In this document: piece by piece, positions 47,466 through 58,659 of the stretch
Layout: each line of letters opens with the position of its first letter
How positions within the stretch are numbered: position 1 is the stretch's first letter
Assembly: GCF_014805625.2 (NCBI RefSeq)
Contig: NW_023998564.1
Location: forward strand, 2,700,680-2,764,679
DNA from: Glossina fuscipes
Taxonomy: Eukaryota > Arthropoda > Insecta > Diptera > Glossinidae
Length of the DNA stretch: 64,000 bases
Direction: 5' to 3'
Notes under the pieces: generated by a model
Told to the model about the DNA's origin: nothing
Database searches by the model: none
What the model saw: only the letters and a program-made list of their open reading frames with translations
Translations under genes and position numbers: made by a program

Positions 47466-48836
47466 TTTTTTTTTTTTTTGTTTGTTTAGAAATGGATTGG
47501 ACCAGTTAAGTTAATGTTACATCCATAATCCAGAAACGAAGTTGAGAACGATTGATGAAAAAATTTAAGCATAGATGGACTGATGTGGCACAGTGTACTG
47601 TCAAGATCCGGCTAATAATGCCGATAAAAGAAAAAGTGTAGGCGATTCGTGATTGTAATAAAAATACTAAATGTAAAATTAGAATGAAAACCCAGCTGAT
47701 TTGATAAAGGCAGTCAGTTGCTTCAAATGCCTAAAGTTACCAGCACGAAAAATTTCATATAGATTGTTATACAGGTTAAATATACTGAAAGATTGTCTAA
47801 GGATGTCAAACCTGTCAAACCTCCTGCACTCAAAAATCAGGTGCTCGGCAGACTCAGTAATATTGCAATCCTCACAGATGTCAGAGGAGAAGACTTTGAT
47901 CATTTTAAAATAGACCTTGTCGTAGGTGTGATTACTCATAAGACGGTGAAGAACTTTAAATTCCCATGTTGTGAATTTTCCTTTAGGTAGAAGCGTGGGT
48001 GTCAAAAAAGGGTAAATTTTGTAGAACAGACGGTCACTTTTTTCTCTAGCTAAAACATGATACTCATCTTTCCATCCTTTTATGATGAGTTTTTTGACTA
48101 GCAGAAAAGCTTCGCTGGGGGGGTAGTTTATGGACAAAACTGTACCATCGAACCTAGCTTGACGAGCATGGAAGTCAGCTTTTTCATTGATACTAAAACC
48201 GCAGTGACCTGGGATCCAGATGATGTGGCATTTTTCAATACTTGGGTCTTTTAAAAGGTTATAGATATCGAAGACATACTTGTTGAATGGGTCTTTGTTT
48301 TTGATTAAAATTAGAGCAGATTTGCTGTCAGAGAAAACTACAAATTTTTTCAGCTTAATTTCAGATGCATGGATGATTGCTTGTCTGATGGCCAGAAGTT
48401 CAATGAAAGTGGATGATAGTTCTTGTAGAACTTTGAATTTTCCTATAAGTAAGTTTGAGTATTCAATAATTGAAAAACTAGAGATGTCCGAATTGATAGA
48501 TCCATCCGTTGCGTATATTTTGAAGTTATTTTCGACGAAGTGGTTAAGTTTTTGCAGACAAGCGATTCGAAGACAAGACCCTGATCGATTTTTTTTTGAG
48601 TTGGTGATCAAATTAAGTAAGTTTAATTCAACTACGCATATATCATGAATAATATTATTCCAGGAGGGTATTGAGTTAACTTTATTGAAGATGTTACTGA
48701 ATTTTTTGAAGCAGTTAGAGTAACTACTGCTGACGTGATTGTGTCTGGAAGCGACCTCGTCAAAGAAGGCAGGTTTGAAGATTTTTACCTTGAGAAGTTC
48801 TTTTGCAGTTACAAGATAAATTCTCTTAGCAACGGG
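47466..48836 (-). mobile_element. RNase H-bearing non-LTR retrotransposon (family A, copy 2), 5'-truncated
   Basis: Highly similar to 33138-34530, same strand. The minus-strand frame 48611-47679 carries an intact RNase H domain (YATDGS, TFIELLAIRQAI, VVFSDSKSAL, IWIPGHCGFSINEKADFHA). It is followed by the complete C-terminal knuckle CEDCNITESAEHLIFEC and the natural end of the ORF (AFIKSAGFSF). It keeps the zinc knuckle that copy 1 has lost and carries a 9-nt in-frame duplication (RFD RFD). The copy is cut at 48836 in the post-RT region, so it lacks RT and endonuclease. Short CTTCTTC-like flanks (about 47448-47465 and 48838-48850) may be remains of a target-site duplication. Confidence 0.9.
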
Positions 48837-48864
48837 AATCTTCTTCGTTTTAGTTCATTTGCTA

Positions 48865-49562
48865 CATTAGTATTTATTTATTTTCTTATTTATTTATTTA
48901 TACCACTTATACAAGAAATCCAATCAAAAATTTTGACAGTCGAGTTCAATTGGCTCTTGAAGTAAATCTTAAATTAATTAATAGTAAAACTTAGTATAAG
49001 TATAATAAAACATATAAGAAGGAAAAAGAAGAAAAAAGAAAAAAAGCATGTACACAACTAGCATAGAGCCACACCCACAACCAGTACAGGGCCAAATTGC
49101 CAATGAATGGAACCCCTAAGCCATCGCAAACATGCATAAGCTTGGCAACCAATAATAATAGTTAACAACAATTCATTTTTGAATCGTAACGACTTTTTAA
49201 GCTTAAGAGCTAGCTTAACTACGACTTAGGTAAATTACGCGCATTAAGCAAAGTGGCTTTAATGGACTTTAAAGAGTTCGATAATGAGAATAAGTGATGA
49301 CATCTTTTGGGTTCTTGCAAACAACTCTGAGCGGATTAAACAGCTCATAATTATATTTACACCGACTAAGCTTAACCAAGGTAAAGTGCCTAGAGAAGCG
49401 GTTGGAGACATTAAAGCTTATTTCACCAAGTAATGCAGGTGAGTCAATAGCATTATTTATTACTTTGGTTACGAAGGAAACGCCAAGAACAAATCTACGT
49501 TTCTCAAGAGACGGTGAGGACAACAGAAGCAACCTATTTGCATAGGGAGGAAGAGAGGCAAT
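48865..49562 (-). mobile_element. Non-LTR retrotransposon 3' end (family B, copy 2)
   Basis: Similar to 4585-5240 in the same strand orientation: 'LPPYANRLLLLSSPSLEKRR', 'FVLGVSFVTKVINNAIDSP', 'LLGEISFNVSNRFSRHF'. The match stops at 49562, one residue upstream of the 'IASLP' motif, so this copy is even shorter than the first. The AT-rich ATTT run at 48868-48905 marks its 3' tail. It lies directly behind family A copy 2 in the same orientation. Confidence 0.8.
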
Positions 49563-50006
49563 CGTAGTATGTATACAATGATAAAAAGAAAGAGCCAACT
49601 ATGTGTCAAATGAATATTCGCAGATATCTTGAAACTTTTCAGTAGATCTAATATATTCACAACTTTTCAACGGCATAGCCCATTGGGGTTCACTTGCAAT
49701 CTGGTTAGGGTTGTGGGTGTGCCTCTGTGCTGGTTGTGTACATCCTTTTTTTCCTTCTTATTTATTTATTACTATTTAATTATTTCTGTTATTTTTTTTT
49801 TCTTCAGTTTTCCTTGCATGCTTTACACTAGATTTTAATATTAATTAGTATAAGATTTACAACTATATATTAATTGAGTTTGAGATTTTTCAGTTTATTT
49901 GTAAACTTTTAACAACCTTCATCTTACATTCGCATAAGTATTTAAAAGAGCTATTCATATAAATAAATATTTATTAAAGTACTTTAAAAAAAATTACGTT
50001 TTTCAG
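49563..50006. other. Spacer or intron before ETF-QO exon; no gene seen
   Basis: AT-rich. It ends with the acceptor tttttcag at 50006. The first ETF-QO exon (initiator Met) could lie here or further upstream but was not found. Confidence 0.45.
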
Positions 50007-50270
50007 TTAATAAACTCTTTACTCCCATCGTTGTACGTAGTGCTTCCGATTCGGTTAAATATCCAAAGATAACAACACATTATACAATACATCCGCGGGG
50101 CAATGATGAACGATGGAAAGGTATGTGATTACTATACAGATAATAAACTATAAGTAAAGTTTGTTACTAACGCTCTTCTTTTTCCTAGGAGTCAATATGG
50201 AACGGTTTATAGACGAAGTAGATGTGGTGATTGTGGGCGGTGGACCTGCAGGAATATCCGCTGCTATTCG
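50007..50270 (+). CDS. ETF-ubiquinone oxidoreductase, 5' exons (partial)
   Basis: Two exons (50007-50120 and 50189-50270) join in frame across a 68-bp intron. They read [20 protein letters not shown], then [20 protein letters not shown], then [19 protein letters not shown] and ISAAIR. This is the N-terminus of ETF-QO (ETFDH): end of the mitochondrial transit peptide, the conserved '[10 protein letters not shown]' entry and the first FAD-binding GxGxxG motif. The enzyme passes electrons from the flavoprotein ETF to ubiquinone in the inner mitochondrial membrane. The reading stops being ETF-QO after 'AAIR' at 50270, where a tandem repeat begins. No good donor is seen there, and no later ETF-QO exon (about 600 residues expected) was found in the window. 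It is either a disrupted gene or a partial copy. Confidence 0.8.
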
Positions 50271-50706
50271 TGGCATTCGATTTTACCCTATTTTCAAAAA
50301 TAAAAAGAATATTCTCTTTCCATATATATTCATACAAGTGCTTTGCTTGAAATATAATATATAATCTTTTTTATATAAATATATAAAAAATATGCATTCA
50401 TCTCCCCTTGTACGTCTCCTCAATAGTTTTATACAATTTTTATAGGCGTGGCATTCGATTTTACCCTATTTTGAAAAATAAAATGATAATTCTTTCCATA
50501 TATTCATACAAGTGCTTGAAATATAATATATAATCTTTTTTATATAAATGTATAAAAAATATGCATTCATCTCCCCTTGTACGTCTCCTCAATAGTTTTA
50601 TACAATTTTTATAGGCGTGGCATTCGATTTTACCCTATTTTCAAAAATAAAATGATAATTCTTTCCATATATTCATACAAGTGCTTGAAATATAATATAT
50701 AATCTT
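50269..50706. repeat. Tandem repeat of about 170-178 bp (2.5 units) fused to ETF-QO exon
   Basis: Units start at about 50269, 50447 and 50616, each with 'cgtggcattcgattttaccc'. They continue through an 'ctttccatat'-type segment, a TA-rich middle, and end 'caatagttttatacaattttt'. The third unit stops near 50706. The first unit has no separate start: its first bases are also the last bases of the ETF-QO exon. A reverse-complement partial unit lies at 35749-35875. Confidence 0.9.
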
Positions 50707-51630
50707 TACTTCTAATTGAATTCGACTGTTAATTTGCGTTAGCTGAGTTTCATATGTAAGTCAAAAAAATAAATAAAAAAGTAAATAAATGATGACATGC
50801 AAATATAAAATCTTGGGTGAGAAAAAAATATAATTTTCTCAGATAAATATTTTGTTGAAGTATATATATATGTATATATGATTGGTGTTCTACGTCAAAA
50901 ATTGGCGCTGCAAAAAATTATATGAACACTATGCAATATAGTACCATCTTGTTGCATATTGGCAACACTGCTTCCGTGTAAATAACGCCACGCATCGAGC
51001 ATGGTATCGCGCAGTGAAGGCATAAGCCGGCTTAAAGCCAATTATAGCTTATCACATTCTACTGGCAGTTACTTGTCAAGTTGAATTCCACTAATTGCTT
51101 TACGCATTAATCAAATCGTTTGCGTTGCTATCGGTCTGACGCGTGGGTATTCTTAAAACTCAAATAATTGCTCGAAGGGAAAAATGCACTTTTTTAGATG
51201 AAAGTAAACGACATGAACATATTTTAAGGCTCATAGCGGGAGAAGATGCATTCCTGTGAACCGAAAACCAAAAGTTGTCTCACAAATAACTTTATGCCTA
51301 ATATTTATTGTTAAAAGCTTTGCTCAGCGGGTGGGATTAAAATAATGTCTGTGAATTTGCTGTAGGAAACAACATTTCAACGCAGAAGACAACCAATCAA
51401 GAGGGGGAACTATAGGCTCAATATGGAACCGTGTAAGTGCAGCTCATATACTGTTAGTATATGTTAGTATCATATATGTTAGTATCTATTATACCACCCG
51501 AGGGTTTTTTAAATTGTGGAAAGAATCACAATGTAGAACTGTGTGGGAAAAATCACTGAATGACTACTGAATAATTTTTCACTTTTAATGTAAATTTATT
51601 AAATATTGCCAACAAAGGCGGACTCGCTCT
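50707..51630. other. Non-coding stretch, no gene seen
   Basis: Contains two short 'gttagtat' repeats near 51455-51490. No ORF of interest. Confidence 0.45.
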
Positions 51631-51639
51631 TAGAGAACT

Positions 51640-51815
51640 GTAAAGTATTATTAAACATCGTTAAACATGATTAGACATTATTAAACATTTCAAAATAAAG
51701 CAGACTTTCATATCGAAACCATATAAAACATTATTAAACACGATTAAACATTATTAAATATTTCAAAATTAAGCAGACTTTCAGATCAAAACCATACTAA
51801 ACCTGATTAAACATC
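51640..51815. repeat. Short tandem repeat (about 75-bp units)
   Basis: The words 'cattattaaaca', 'cgattaaacattattaaa', 'tatttcaaaa.taa' and 'gcagactttca' recur in two and a half units, with further 'ttaaacatgatta' variants at both ends. Confidence 0.7.
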
Positions 51816-53127
51816 AATCTGAAATAAAAGAAAGAAAGAACTTAAATAAGTAATACGTACTTATACATATATAATAATTTATTTACCTTTCTGGTCCATC
51901 GCTGAATAGAACACTGCATACGCTTGGTCGAATGCTACGTTCACCTCTGCTTTCCAGAACGCTGGATTAATATGTTACGTTGTTATGATAATGTTATTTA
52001 TGGGGTCTTTTGCTGTGTTTTGACCCATCACCTGCTCGTTAAAGCTGTCGCTCTCTTCCGTCATGTCTCGAAGGCACTGACGGCAATTCAACTGTCAACG
52101 ATATAGCGTGTTATTCCGAAAGCCGTGGACAGACGCAAGTACCTAACTTCATGATACTTCGGTTGCAGTTTGCGGAGGTCTGCAATCACCTTGCCCTTTG
52201 CGCGGCAGAGACAAAATATACAACATGCCGAGCCGTATGACAAAAAAATTAAGCTTAAAATAAGGTAAACAAAAAGAAAAAGTGTCTAACCAAACCCGTA
52301 ACGAGTTCGCACGGTGTGACTGGGCCAATGTGTTAAGTCCGTTTGTGAGGTCTGTTGTCTTAGTCCGTCAGTGCGCATTCTCTGTCCGCCTGCCCTCACT
52401 CGCGCGCGCTCCCACCCATACCTCGCTCCAGCGGTTGGATATATGACTTAACCAAGCACTATCGTTCCCTTTTTTTTTTTTTAAATATATATAATATTTA
52501 ATTGTTTTATTTTTACACACTAAAATCTTATTATAAATGGAAATATATTGAATATAATGCATACAATGTTCAAATGTTTGGTAAGCTGCCGTTTGCTCTA
52601 TAGGTTACTTATTAAGTCTCTTTTTGTTTTATAGATGAGAACTTGCATAATTTCTTTGTTTCTCTTCAAACGAATATTAATAATAAATACAGAAGAATTT
52701 AATTAAAACTCATTTTAATCAAATCAGTTTATTTTTGATGCAATATATTTGTTATACTTTACAATTTTTCTCAATGTTATTTCTTTTTCTTTTTGTTCTT
52801 ATTAAACAGTCATCATTATACCAATGAAGGAATTGTAGTTTGAAAATCTGAGCAATTTTAGCCATACATAATTAAATTTCTTATTTGAAAGCGTTTTATT
52901 AGCAACTTCTTGAGTCTTTATAAATAATCTTTACAATTTTTTTATTTCATTTTACTTAATTAATTTCTCTTCCAAACATACTTCTTTATCCGTGTACTTT
53001 TTTTTCTCTAATCCAATGGCGTTTACTTTGCCAAGTTGTTGTATTTGTGTTATTTTTTTAAAAAATCCTTTTCTTTTTTTTTTCTTTATTATAAAACATT
53101 ATTTCCTGCTAAAACTTTTTATAATAC
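51816..53127. other. Non-coding stretch with a GC-richer patch, no gene seen
   Basis: At 52110-52440 the base composition rises and the sequence contains 'cgcgcgcgctcccaccc'-like CG-rich words before it returns to AT-rich DNA. This could be an old LTR or promoter, but no diagnostic feature is visible. Confidence 0.4.
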
Positions 53128-55600
53128 CGTTACGAAAATCCAGTTCTTTCCGGATGATTGATTTTCCCTAATAATAAATTCTCTAGAGAGGGAAAAACCA
53201 AATGCATATTCGCGGCGCGTAAAGCAGCTGCCGGCCGAGGAGAACGATTACCGGAAAAACAAGTTAACGGATTAAAAATGAATCCGTCAATATGCTTGTA
53301 AAAATGTATACAAATAGACTATTTGCGAAAAGCAGAGTGAGTCGGATAAGAACATTTGGCTCGAGGCTACTCCTAAAATAAATTGTGAATAATCCTATTG
53401 CTAAGGAAAATAATTGTAAAGAAAAGAATTTTAAAGTGTATTTCTATTGAAAATAATATCCACGATCTAGTGGTACGAATCCTATTTTAGAAAAGCGAAA
53501 TTCGTAGCAACTGGACATGAAGAGAAATGGTAAAATTAGGCGAACTATCAATGGAACAGCTCAAACTGGAGCTGAGGGAAAGGAACGTAATAGCAACTGG
53601 TGGTAAGCGTAATAAAAAAGAAAAGCTGCATCGCCGACTTTGGGAACAACTAGAGAAGGACGAAGAGGATCCTTGCGTATTTCAATTGTACGGCGATTCT
53701 TATGAAGTCTGCCCGACGGGCAGTATTGTGGAAGATATATGTGCAACCGATAAGAGGCAGGAGGCACGTACGTACGTTGAAGCTATAGCACGCTGGATGC
53801 AGCAAAGCTATGCAACCATACAAGAAATTGCAGAACAAGACCAAAGAGAACAAGAAAAACGTCAATGGGAAGAAAAGAAAAAAATCTACAGTAGTGGAAA
53901 AATGCAGCAAAAAAAAGGGGAAGATGGTAAGAGTATATCAAACACTGTTGTTATACAGTTTTTACAACAAATGCAATAAAAAATTCGGCAGATGAAACAA
54001 GGGCAGCAAATACAGTCAGAATTAGAATCAAAAATTGACGGGGCGGCGGAAAAGATTGATATAATTCAGGAAAAATCAAGACATCCTGAAAACACGTATA
54101 CACGAAGTGTATTAATAAATTGATGGCGAAATTAATGCGCTAGAAGGGAAGCGAGGGTTGACAATGCGCTAAGCCAGTTTGATGTCAGACTGAATACATT
54201 GGAAGAAAAAGTTACTAAAGTAATAAGTCAATTTGATGCGAAGGTGGAAGACTTAGATAGGACGTTGAGCCAATTTGTAACCTTACAAAGTGAAGTCGGC
54301 GCTTTAAAACAACCAGCGGCTAAACGGCAACTTGGTGTTGGAGACAGCGCTTCCAAATTTCAAGACCCCATCTTTGATGACATCTCCAACATGCTACGTG
54401 AAGAATGTCCGACAGGGCTACAAATGCGGCAGGGACACTTAGTTGAGGTTGCCTATCAACAGTAAAGCAGGCGTACAGCATAAACGCCACATTAAAGGAG
54501 ATAAATCGACAAAATTGCTGGATGACTATGGCAGGCAGAAACATGTAGAGAAGACCGTAATGACTTAAGAAAGTAAAAAAGATAGCAAAGAACGCATGCC
54601 TGAGGAGTAGAATGCTAAAGAAAATAATAATGAAGTTTTCGAAGGACGGCGTAAGTAGTGCAGAGCTGCCCGATATAAGATGAACAGTGAACAAATCGCA
54701 ACGGAAAGCCCTACGGCAATTGCGTAGGAGAGCGTAGTTTTCGAAGATGGATGCCTAAGGAGGATACGATACGATACAGCAAAAACGGTTCACACATAAG
54801 AAAGCTTTTGGTCATCTCAAAAGCCAAGTTCGAAGAATTTATAGAAAAACACCACAGAGGATCAGGCGGAGAGCACTTGCACGTTACGAAAACTATGAAG
54901 GAGATTAAAGAAAGATTTTACTGGGTAGAATGCCGCAAATCGTTAGCAGCATAGATTCGTAGCTGTGAGGAAAATGGTAAGTCAAAAGAAGAGAGAAATA
55001 AGTTGAAAAGATAGGGGCGGCCAAAACGATTTACAGAACGAACTCAAAACGCAAGTGAGAAGTTGAGTGCCGGAAATTATCAGAAAGTGAGCTTTGATGA
55101 CAGAGATCTGGTACAACTACGTAAGCCATCGCATAGTGATAGATTATCAGCAAAATTGCAATCTAATTGGGAGGAACCATACAAAGCCATCACGAGGATA
55201 ACTGGTGGAGTCTATCGCATCCAGAAACATCAAAAAGGCGAAGCTACAAGTAAGGTGGCACACAAAAGCAGACTGATAGCTCTTGGAAATGACTTTGTTC
55301 GGGACGAACAAGATTAAATGGAGGGCAGTGTTACGAAAATCCCAAATCTAGTTCATTCCGGATAATTGATTTTCCAAAATAATAAATTCCCTAGAGAGGA
55401 AAAACCAAACATACATTCACGAGGCTTCATGTAGCTGCCGGCCGACGAAAAAGATTAGCGGAAAAGCAGACAGGAGAAAACCAATTACACATTCGAAGGC
55501 GCGTCATGCAGCTGCCGGCCGAGGAAAATGATTACCGGAAAAACAGGTTAACGGATTAAAAATGAAGCCATAAATATATACTGAGTATATATTTTTACAA
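53128..55600 (+). mobile_element. Gypsy/Ty3-type LTR retrotransposon, pol mostly deleted
   Basis: Two related LTR regions begin GTTACGAAAATCC at about 53129 and TGTTACGAAAATCC at about 55330 and share the 'gcagctgccggccgaggaaa' region. The 3' copy contains a roughly 100-bp internal duplication. A TGG-initial stretch at about 53471 (tggtacgaatcc) is a plausible primer-binding site. The 150-codon gag frame (53527-53979) starts with a SAP-like segment (LSMEQLKLELRERNV) followed by a Lys/Glu-rich coiled region. A second coiled-coil piece lies at 54199-54465. The integrase zinc region (FIEKHHRGSGGEHLHVTKTM, then ERFYWV) is at 54751-54954 and the integrase tail (LSAKLQSNWEEPYKAITRI) at 55063-55317. 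Protease, RT and RNase H are absent, so the element cannot move by itself. Confidence 0.88.
53527..53979 (+). CDS. Gag-like ORF of the gypsy-type element (SAP-type N-terminus)
   Basis: The 150-codon frame opens with ATG shortly after the 5' LTR and primer site. Residues 5-45 form a SAP-type helix-extended-helix (LSMEQLKLELRERNVIATGG, then KRNKKEKLHRRLWEQL), as often seen at the start of insect gypsy-group gag proteins. The rest is charged and Gln-rich, predicted coiled coil. It ends at a TAA; the following 200 bp contain more stops, so only part of gag remains open. Confidence 0.75.
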   Translation: MVKLGELSMEQLKLELRERNVIATGGKRNKKEKLHRRLWEQLEKDEEDPCVFQLYGDSYEVCPTGSIVEDICATDKRQEARTYVEAIARWMQQSYATIQEIAEQDQREQEKRQWEEKKKIYSSGKMQQKKGEDGKSISNTVVIQFLQQMQ

Positions 55601-56331
55601 GCAACATATATTCAATATATATTCAATACATATTTTTACAAGCAACGCCAGTAAATGGCGTTTCCAACGAATTGTTCGGATTGCTATCGCTCTGTTTAGG
55701 TTTCCCCCAACTTTTAATGTTTAAGGCCAGCTTATATACACGATGTTTTCACCGAAGTGTTCATTCATTCAGTGCTTCATTTCTGGATAGTTTTCCCATG
55801 AAGATCCATGCTTGAGCATATGTGATTTACTTCTGGATCCGCAACCTAAGACCCCTTGGATTCAATAGTTTTAATGTGTAAGATATAAGGATTATAGGCA
55901 TTTATCTATACTACTTCCTTTACACATAACACAAAAAGACTTTATATCCTTATGTCTATCTAAATAGAACTTTTCACTATTGACTTTCAGGTCCATCGCC
56001 CCCGGTTTTCAAATGGGGACCCCGATGGAGACAACGGGCAGGCCAGGATAAAGAGTGGCCTAGGATGTAATATCATCCCGTTCGGTAAGTAGATGTTGTC
56101 CCTCCGTCGGTCCGGTCTGTGGTTTGGGTGAGATAAAACTTGAAGCCCTCCATTTCCCTCGAACTAGCAAGCTCATCAATAAAACTTGCGTTCGTCCTTT
56201 ACTGGCTCCAATCCTTTTTAGTGGGCATCCAACTTAAAAATTAAATTTAGAGAGACATAACGATATACAGACGCATATATAACAATTTCCTAAATAGCGT
56301 ACAACTAATTTCTCCTTGGATTTTAATTTAG
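55601..56331. other. Non-coding stretch (possible intron), no gene seen
   Basis: No exon was recognised. It ends in a pyrimidine-rich acceptor (gattttaatttag) at 56331. Confidence 0.45.
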
Positions 56332-56577
56332 AACCCAACACAGTTAGACGCCACACTCAAACAACTAAATGAAAATTTAAATAAATGTATGAATGCGCTA
56401 CGCAACCGATATATATACCGAGATCTTCACGCTGTATCGTGGAAATTAATAAATAATTTTCAAAAAAAATTATTTGCAATCGAGGAAATTTCATTCCTGT
56501 GTTTATTAGAGAATTATGGAGCAAGATTCTCTCAAATAAATAAAAAAACTAAAGATGATGACAATCCAGGCTACTGA
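56332..56577 (+). CDS. Terminal exon of an unidentified gene (coiled-coil-like)
   Basis: After a good acceptor at 56331, the phase-0 frame is open for 81 codons to TGA. It begins NPTQLDATLKQLNENLNKCM, then NALRNRYIYRDLHAVSWKLI and 'NNFQKKLFAIEEISF', and ends DDDNPGY. Composition and heptad-like spacing of Leu/Ile suggest a helical, coiled-coil protein. AATAAA occurs at 56744-56749, about 165 bp past the stop. I do not recognise the family. The upstream exons were not found, so the gene probably starts left of the LTR element, or the element lies in its intron. Confidence 0.6.
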   Translation, partial: NPTQLDATLKQLNENLNKCMNALRNRYIYRDLHAVSWKLINNFQKKLFAIEEISFLCLLENYGARFSQINKKTKDDDNPGY

Positions 56578-58640
56578 AACTAACTTATTTTTTGTAGGGA
56601 AAAAAATTCCATTGAACAAAAAGTTTGCGGTTTTTGACTCCCTGTGAATTTCATCTGAAAAATAAGGTAAAGTTAATGTTGAAAGAATCTTCTACGTCTT
56701 AACCAATCCATGAACTATTCTTAAACAAACATTATTACATAATAATAAAAATAAGTATATAAAATCATCCATCATGAACACAAACGGCAAACTACATGCT
56801 CAACTACATATAAACTTGTGCAATCACAAAACTTTATTTTGACATTTGGGTGCATAACACGTCACTTAAACGACATTCATTGATTTGAGAGTTTAGATAA
56901 AAAAACTACGATTTCATTGAAATGTTTTATTCATTTCTCTGCACAACGCGTTCATTTCATTGATAAAAGACAGAGTTGCTTTCAATAAATGCAAATTCAA
57001 GTATCCCCGACCATGAAAAATTTCTCCGATCATGAAAAATATCCCAGACCATGAATTTCCCCGACCATGAAAAATTCCCGGAGAGATTGGCATCAAAGCT
57101 TAGAAATACAAAGATTTTGAAAAAGGTCTGCCGAAGGAGAATTAACATTTTATATGTTACATAGGATAGGGGTGGGGTATGTGTGAAGTGGAAACATTCT
57201 CTCCTTTATCATGTAGTTATAAGCGTACTCAACAAAGGGCAAAGAGGAAGTACCTTAAGATTAGACGAGTTACATTGAAAATCACCTTAAATTAATTTAC
57301 TTACTTTATAATTAAATAAATTTTCCATCAATTGTTATTATTATCATCAGCTAAATATCGAATTCAAATTGTTCATTTTACTTATTAGCAGCGATATGTA
57401 CATACATACATTCACTGCGGTAAATAAGTAATAAGTACCCCTGATCGCACTGGCTAAAACGTTAAGTTTTTCCTTCACATTGAGGCGTTTGCAAAAACAC
57501 TAGGCTATTCGGAAGTGCCTACGCATTAAACATGTAATGCAGTTAGAAAATTATTTAAACTATAGAAACGAGGAGAGCGACAAAAGAAGGACAGAGAAAC
57601 TGACACATTTAAAGAAAGACGAACTCTACACGACGTCGTCCAATCAAAATGAATACTTTGCACGCTGTTAATATACAATGTCCTCGGGCCAACGTATTTC
57701 CAATAACTGAACTCTTTCCACGTTACACATACCGCTTTCTGTTGCGCATATTAAGCTAAATTTAATGGAGAACGACCAACAAACAGACCACATCACATCC
57801 GAATGAAATTCGTTCGTTATTCAATTTGAGGCGTTTTGGCTACCTGTTCTCCTTCATGTTCAAAAGAGTTAGAAGAAAAATATAAATTGCCACAACGTTG
57901 GAGATAATTCCTATCGAATACGCCTAGAAATTCCGAATATCGCGAACAAAATTCTCAATGATTGCTTCGTACAATGTAAAATCCGTCGTGAACAAAATCA
58001 CAACACGACTGATCTTTCGTCGTATGTACGTAATCAAATGTTCCTAAGCTAACTTTTGAGCAAAATGCCAATAACGGGATTGGAAAAATGTTCCTCATAA
58101 ATGCGCTAGAAAAAACTGGTAAAACCGCCCAGCGACTCGATCACAAAATGACAAAACCTTAATTTTTAATTTGTCTGGTATTTGTGCGACATTGCTACTT
58201 GATGCATAGAGGAAAAATTGAACGAATTCCTACCAAAAATAAAGTCATGGTGAGACTAAAGTATTACTACGTTATCTAAACAAATTTTTTATTAATATGG
58301 GATTTTCTACGCTATAAAGGCGTCTTAACTTGCGAGAACATAGCAAAAAAAACTCATATGTTAGTGAAAAAAAACTCGAAACTTACTAAAGATTCTCTAG
58401 TTTCAACAGGAGGTTCAGCAGCGTAAAACTCATTTTTTAAAGCAATTGGCTACGTAAGAATGTTACTACACTATGAAAAATCAAGAAAATGTAACGAAAG
58501 ACTTTTTTTTTTATTCGTTATCACTCACCTCACATTATTACGAACATAGTTCACTGCGGTATATGAATACATATAGCATTCTATAGAAATTAAAATCATC
58601 GTCGACAGGTACGTACAGCTAAAGTCGATCTTAATTGGTC
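56578..58640. other. 3' UTR and intergenic or intronic DNA, no further gene
   Basis: At 57000-57085 a short repeat of 'ccgaccatgaaaaat' occurs four times with small changes. Otherwise AT-rich with no supported ORF. Confidence 0.5.
57001..57082. repeat. Short tandem repeat (ccgaccatgaaaaat units)
   Basis: About four copies of a 15-25-bp unit containing 'gaccatgaaaaat' or 'gatcatgaaaaat'. It produces repeated 'FSWSG' and 'FHGRG' in overlapping minus-strand frames. Confidence 0.75.
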
Positions 58641-58659
58641 AGATTAATTAAAACTCGAA

